A stretch of DNA of 64,000 nt from Streptomyces panaciradicis (GTDB taxonomy: Bacteria > Actinomycetota > Actinomycetes > Streptomycetales > Streptomycetaceae), in NCBI RefSeq assembly GCF_023516615.1, contig NZ_JAMGBF010000067.1:35452-99451 (forward strand). The letters run 5' to 3'. The position numbers and the translations under genes were made by a program. Shown here piece by piece: positions 60,150 to 64,000 of this stretch; the first letter of the stretch is position 1; every line of letters starts with the position of its first letter. Below the pieces are notes generated by a model that saw only the letters and a list, made by a program, of their open reading frames with translations, was not told the origin of the DNA and searched no databases.

Positions 60150-62543
60150 ATGACCCACATCGACGCGGGCGCCGAGCTCGACCCGGTGCACCCGCCCGGC
60201 ACGCCGGCGGCGGCACGCGGCCTGAGCGCGGCCGAGGTCGCGGAGCGGGTGTCCCGGGGGCAGGTCAACGACGTACCGGTGCGCAGCAGCCGGTCGATAG
60301 GCGAGATCGTCCGGGCGAACGTGTTCACCCGGTTCAACGCGATCATCGGCGTGCTCTGGCTGATCATGCTGTTCGTCGCGCCGTTCCAGGACAGCCTGTT
60401 CGGGTACGTGATCCTCGCCAACACCGGCATCGGGATCATCCAGGAGTGGCGGGCGAAACGGACCCTGGACTCGCTCGCCGTGATCGGGGAGGCCCGGCCC
60501 ACGGTGCGGCGCGACGGGGTCGCCGTCCGGGTCGGCACCTCGGAGATCGTGCTGGACGACGTCCTGGAGATCGGGCCCGGGGACAAGGCCGTCGTCGACG
60601 GCGTGTGCGTCGAGGCCGACGGGCTGGAGATCGACGAGTCGCTGCTGACCGGCGAGGCCGACCCGGTGGTCAAGGGGCCCGGGGACCAGGTGATGTCGGG
60701 CAGTTTCGTGGTCGCCGGCGGTGGCGCGTTCCGGGCCACCAAGGTGGGCCGCGAGGCCTACGCCGCGCAACTGGCCGAGGAGGCCTCCCGCTTCACCCTC
60801 GTCCACTCCGAACTGCGCACCGGCATCTCCACGATCCTCAAGTACGTCACCTGGATGATGATCCCGACCGCGATCGGCCTCGTCGTCAGCCAGCTCTTCG
60901 TCAAGCAGCACGGCTTCAAGGACTCGGTCGCCCGCACGGTCGGCGGGATCGTGCCCATGGTCCCGGAGGGGCTGGTGCTCCTCACCTCCGTCGCCTTCGC
61001 GATCGGCGTCATCCGGCTTGGCCGAAAACAGTGCCTCGTCCAGGAACTCCCGGCCATCGAGGGCCTGGCGCGCATCGACACCGTCTGCCTCGACAAGACC
61101 GGCACCCTCACCGAGGGCGGCATGGACGTCACCGAGCTCAGGCCGCTGCAGGGCGCCGACGAGTCCTACGTCCGCAAGGTGCTCGGCGCGCTCGGCGAGG
61201 CCGACCCGCGCCCCAACGCCTCCCTCCAGGCCGTCATCGACGCCTACCCGGACGTGGACGACTGGCGCTGCACCGAGGCCCTGCCCTTCTCCTCGGCCCG
61301 CAAGTACAGCGGGGCCGCCTTCAGCGAGGGCAACGGCGAGTCCAGCACCTGGCTGCTGGGGGCGCCGGACGTCCTGCTCGCCGACGACGACCCGGCCCTC
61401 GCGGAGACCGAGCGGCTCAACGAACAGGGTCTGCGCGTGCTGCTGCTGGCCCGCACCCGGCGCGAGCTGGGCGACCCCGAGCCGGCGCGGGGCGCCCGTC
61501 CCACGGCCCTGGTCGTGCTGGAGCAGCGGCTGCGGCCCGACGCGGCCGACACCCTGCGCTACTTCGCCGAGCAGGACGTGCGGGCCAAGGTCATCTCCGG
61601 CGACAACGCCGTCTCCGTGGGCGCGGTGGCGGCGAAGCTCGGGCTCGACGGCACGACGGTCGACGCCCGCCGGCTCCCCGCCGACCGCGAGGAGATGGCG
61701 GCCCACCTCGACGAGGGCACCGTCTTCGGGCGGGTCACCCCGCAGCAGAAGCGGGACATGGTGGGCGCGCTGCAGTCACGCGGGCACGCCGTGGCCATGA
61801 CCGGCGACGGCGTGAACGACGTCCTGGCACTGAAGGACGCCGACATCGGGGTGTCGATGGGGTCGGGCTCCGAGGCGACGCGGGCCGTGGCGCAGATCGT
61901 GCTGCTCGACAACAGCTTCGCGACCCTGCCCTCGGTGGTGGCGGAGGGCCGGCGGGTCATCGGCAACATCACGCGGGTGGCGACCCTGTTCCTGGTGAAG
62001 ACGGTCTACTCGGTGCTGCTGGCGATCCTGGTGGTCTGCTGGCAGGTCGAGTACCCGTTCCTGCCCCGTCACCTGACGCTGCTGTCCACCCTGACCATCG
62101 GCGTCCCGGCCTTCTTCCTCGCCCTCGCGCCCAACAAGGAGCGGGCGAAACCCCACTTCGTGCGGCGGGTGATGCGGTACTCGGTGCCGGGCGGGGTGGT
62201 GGCCGCGATCGCGACCTTCGTCACCTACCTGATCGCCCGTCACCACTACACGGGTGCGGGTCAGTTGGACGCGGAGACCAGCGCGGCGACGCTCACGCTC
62301 TTCCTGATCTCCATGTGGGTGCTGGCGATCATCGCCCGTCCCTACACCTGGTGGCGGATCGCGCTGGTCGCCGCGATGGGCGCGGCGTTCCTCCTCGTGC
62401 TCGTCGTGCCCTCGCTGCAGCACTTCTTCGCGCTGAAGCTGGTCGGCATGACGATGCCGTGGATCGCGGTCGGCATCGCGGCGGTGGCGGCGGTCGTCCT
62501 GGAGTTCCTGTGGAAGTGGGTCGACCGCCGCTTTCCCGCCTAG
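60150..62543 (+). CDS. P-type cation ATPase, CtpE-like
   Basis: The 797-residue pump has the complete P-type cycle motifs: actuator TGEADPV, TM4 MVPEGLVLLTSVAF (PEGL, as in mycobacterial CtpE, a calcium pump), phosphorylation site DKTGTLTEGG, and hinge MTGDGVNDVLALKDADIGVS. There is no N-terminal heavy-metal domain. About ten membrane helices are predicted. The family match to CtpE suggests Ca2+ uptake, but the ion is not proven by sequence. ATG 60150. Confidence 0.85.
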   Translation: MTHIDAGAELDPVHPPGTPAAARGLSAAEVAERVSRGQVNDVPVRSSRSIGEIVRANVFTRFNAIIGVLWLIMLFVAPFQDSLFGYVILANTGIGIIQEWRAKRTLDSLAVIGEARPTVRRDGVAVRVGTSEIVLDDVLEIGPGDKAVVDGVCVEADGLEIDESLLTGEADPVVKGPGDQVMSGSFVVAGGGAFRATKVGREAYAAQLAEEASRFTLVHSELRTGISTILKYVTWMMIPTAIGLVVSQLFVKQHGFKDSVARTVGGIVPMVPEGLVLLTSVAFAIGVIRLGRKQCLVQELPAIEGLARIDTVCLDKTGTLTEGGMDVTELRPLQGADESYVRKVLGALGEADPRPNASLQAVIDAYPDVDDWRCTEALPFSSARKYSGAAFSEGNGESSTWLLGAPDVLLADDDPALAETERLNEQGLRVLLLARTRRELGDPEPARGARPTALVVLEQRLRPDAADTLRYFAEQDVRAKVISGDNAVSVGAVAAKLGLDGTTVDARRLPADREEMAAHLDEGTVFGRVTPQQKRDMVGALQSRGHAVAMTGDGVNDVLALKDADIGVSMGSGSEATRAVAQIVLLDNSFATLPSVVAEGRRVIGNITRVATLFLVKTVYSVLLAILVVCWQVEYPFLPRHLTLLSTLTIGVPAFFLALAPNKERAKPHFVRRVMRYSVPGGVVAAIATFVTYLIARHHYTGAGQLDAETSAATLTLFLISMWVLAIIARPYTWWRIALVAAMGAAFLLVLVVPSLQHFFALKLVGMTMPWIAVGIAAVAAVVLEFLWKWVDRRFPA

Positions 62544-62559
62544 CGGGCGCGTGCCGGGG

Positions 62560-63432
62560 TTACTTCACGTCGACGTAGTCACCGGTGGCCGAGACGGCCG
62601 GGGTGGTCGAGGTGCCCTCGAAACGGAAGCGCCAGTAGCCGTCGGACGCCGCGGTGGCGGTGGCCTTCACGTTGCCGTACTTGTCCGAGTACACCGTCTT
62701 GACCGTGGTGTAGGTGCTCGTACCGGCCTTGCGGAACTGCAGCTTCACCGGCTGGTTGGTGTAGCCGTGGTAGGCGTTGTCCTCCCAGTTGGCCCGGGAG
62801 AGCTTGCCGGTCGAGGTGATCGTCTTGCCCTTGTAGACCGGCTCGGGACCGGCGTTCACCGTCAGCTTGGAGTAGCGCTGGACCAGCGTGGAGCCCAGGC
62901 CGCCCTGCAGGGAGTAGTCGCCGGTGCTGTACTGCAGCGCGAGCGCGCCGGCCGACCACGTGCCCGCGTCGGCATTCATCAGGTCGCCGTCGGCCGGGTA
63001 GATGTCGACCTTGCCCGAGCAGGTGGCGGTGGTGTCGGTGACCGCGGTGCAGGTCGCCGGGTCCACGCCGCCGAGCATGTTGGTCGGGTTGTCGAGCGTG
63101 CCCTTGTAGATGACCGGACCGCTGTCGAAGTCGGACGACGAGAGGTCGTAGTTCGCCCCGTGGGTCAGCGTGTAGGTGACCGTGGTGCTGACGTGGTTCG
63201 TGGTGCCGACCTTGATCGCGGAGGCGATCTTGAGGTCGGAGAAGGTGACGCCGAGGTCGGCCGCCGTGGTGGCGGTGGTGGCGCCGAACGTCGTCCTGCC
63301 GTGCGCGGCGAGGATCTTCGCGGCTTCCGCCTGGTACGAGGTGGCGGAGCCGGCGGCCTGCGAAGCCGGCGCGGCGAAGGCGGTGAGGGCCAGGGCGCCG
63401 GAGACGGCGGCCACAGTGGCACGTATACGCAT
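62560..63432 (-). CDS. Secreted protein with C-terminal Ig-like fold, paralogue of the next gene
   Basis: The 290-residue protein has a signal peptide (TVAAVSGALALTAFAAPASQ, cleavage near QAA) and a beta-rich mature part. The first 170 residues carry a domain with a Cys pair (ATCTAVTDTTATCSG). The last 110 residues (RYSKLTVNAGPEPVYKGKTI onward, with SRANWEDNAYHGYTNQPVKL and ending GDYVDVK) look like an Ig/bacterial surface-type domain. The following gene has the same end. Function unknown; probably an abundant extracellular protein. Confidence 0.75.
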   Translation of the reverse strand: MRIRATVAAVSGALALTAFAAPASQAAGSATSYQAEAAKILAAHGRTTFGATTATTAADLGVTFSDLKIASAIKVGTTNHVSTTVTYTLTHGANYDLSSSDFDSGPVIYKGTLDNPTNMLGGVDPATCTAVTDTTATCSGKVDIYPADGDLMNADAGTWSAGALALQYSTGDYSLQGGLGSTLVQRYSKLTVNAGPEPVYKGKTITSTGKLSRANWEDNAYHGYTNQPVKLQFRKAGTSTYTTVKTVYSDKYGNVKATATAASDGYWRFRFEGTSTTPAVSATGDYVDVK

Positions 63433-63605
63433 GTGTTCCCCAGTTGGAGAAAGTGATCGTGGAGCCTGTTGGCTCACGGGATCAGATCCGTGACGGATGT
63501 GGGGGGTTGTACGCGTGGGGCGGATCTTTGTCCGGGGATTGCGAACTCATTGCGAATCCCGGATGAAGTCCGCCCCAACGCGCCTGCTTCGTGCCTGCTT
63601 CAGGA

Positions 63606-64000
63606 CTACTTCACGTCGACGTAGTCACCGGCGGCGCTGACCGCCGGGGTGGTCGAGGTGCCGGCGAAGGAGTACCGGAAGTAACCGTCGACCGTGGCCT
63701 TCGTCGTCGTCTTGAGGTTGCCGGTCGAGTCCGAGGTGATGGTCTTCAGCGTCGTGTAGGTGCTGGAGCCCTTCTTGCGGAACTGCAGCTTCACCGGCTG
63801 GTTGGTGTAGCCGTGGTACGCGAAGTCCTCCCAGTTGGCGCGGGAGAGCTTGCCGGTGACCGTGATGGTCTTGCCCTTGGTGACCGGCTCCGGCGAGGCG
63901 TTGACCGTCAGCTTCGAGTAGCGCTGGAGCTTGGTCGTGCCGAGGTTGTCCTGGGACGCGAAGCCGACCTTGCTGTAGTCGATGTCGTCGGACATCGGGT
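63606..64000 (-). CDS. Partial secreted paralogue of the preceding protein
   Basis: The frame is open to the right edge, so only the last 131 codons are seen. They match the C-terminal domain of the gene at 62560: RYSKLTVNASPEPVTKGKTI, SRANWEDFAYHGYTNQPVKL, and end SAAGDYVDVK. In-frame Met codons near 63995 are probably internal. The two are tandem duplicates; the 173-bp gap between them (63433-63605) holds only the promoter region of the first gene. Confidence 0.75.
   Translation of the reverse strand, partial: PMSDDIDYSKVGFASQDNLGTTKLQRYSKLTVNASPEPVTKGKTITVTGKLSRANWEDFAYHGYTNQPVKLQFRKKGSSTYTTLKTITSDSTGNLKTTTKATVDGYFRYSFAGTSTTPAVSAAGDYVDVK

Overview
The window is a piece of a Streptomyces chromosome. 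GC is very high with strong third-position bias, GTG and TTG starts are common, intergenic gaps are short, and it carries Streptomyces-type gene sets (conservon, WhiJ/DUF397 pair, extragenic palindrome, CebR box, DmdR regulator). The gene order around dmdR1, citrate synthase, pdxH, the 4-coumarate-CoA-ligase-like gene and serC resembles my memory of the S. coelicolor SCO4402-to-SCO4366 region read in descending order; I could not check this.

Layout. 1-9.3 kb: a partial SCO4402-like gene, a lipoprotein solute-binding protein, a Pro-rich membrane protein, a TPR-type XRE regulator divergent from a small prim-pol-like gene, a two-gene ABC exporter, and an alpha/beta hydrolase without its nucleophile. 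9.3-16.4 kb: dmdR1 with a long antiparallel ORF, a SIS protein, a PAS sensor, a RidA-GNAT fusion, a probable small RNA unit, citrate synthase and pdxH. 16.3-26.4 kb: an eight-gene minus-strand acyl-CoA catabolic operon (metal-binding TIGR03084 protein, AtuA-like protein, biotin-dependent carboxylase beta and alpha, acyl-CoA dehydrogenase, acyl-CoA ligase, enoyl-CoA hydratase, TetR), with a perfect palindrome upstream as candidate operator. 26.6-33.2 kb: an EamA transporter, an ABC exporter preceded by an unannotated 43-residue Lys/Pro peptide gene, and a three-domain FAD/FeS oxidase.

33.4-38.7 kb: a conservon (kinase, roadblock, DUF742, CYP157-like and CYP154-like P450s) in which the usual GTPase gene is absent. 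38.8-50.2 kb: serC, a secreted tripeptidyl aminopeptidase, a CebR-box cellulase, a SnoaL-like gene whose 3' end has been tandemly amplified, and several small or hypothetical genes including a second XRE/prim-pol-like divergent pair followed by DUF397.

50.3-54.8 kb: a 3.47-kb integrative element with a large serine integrase sits inside an aldo/keto reductase gene. The element carries an intact, close paralogue of the gene it breaks, recoded at the att core. Joining the element ends rebuilds a symmetric attP with 13-bp arms, so the boundaries can be placed to the base. 54.8-64 kb: thpR, GNAT, a MarR-MFS pair with an operator over the marR start, a purine permease, a CtpE-like P-type ATPase and two tandem secreted paralogues, the last cut by the window end. 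No tRNA, rRNA or CRISPR array was seen.
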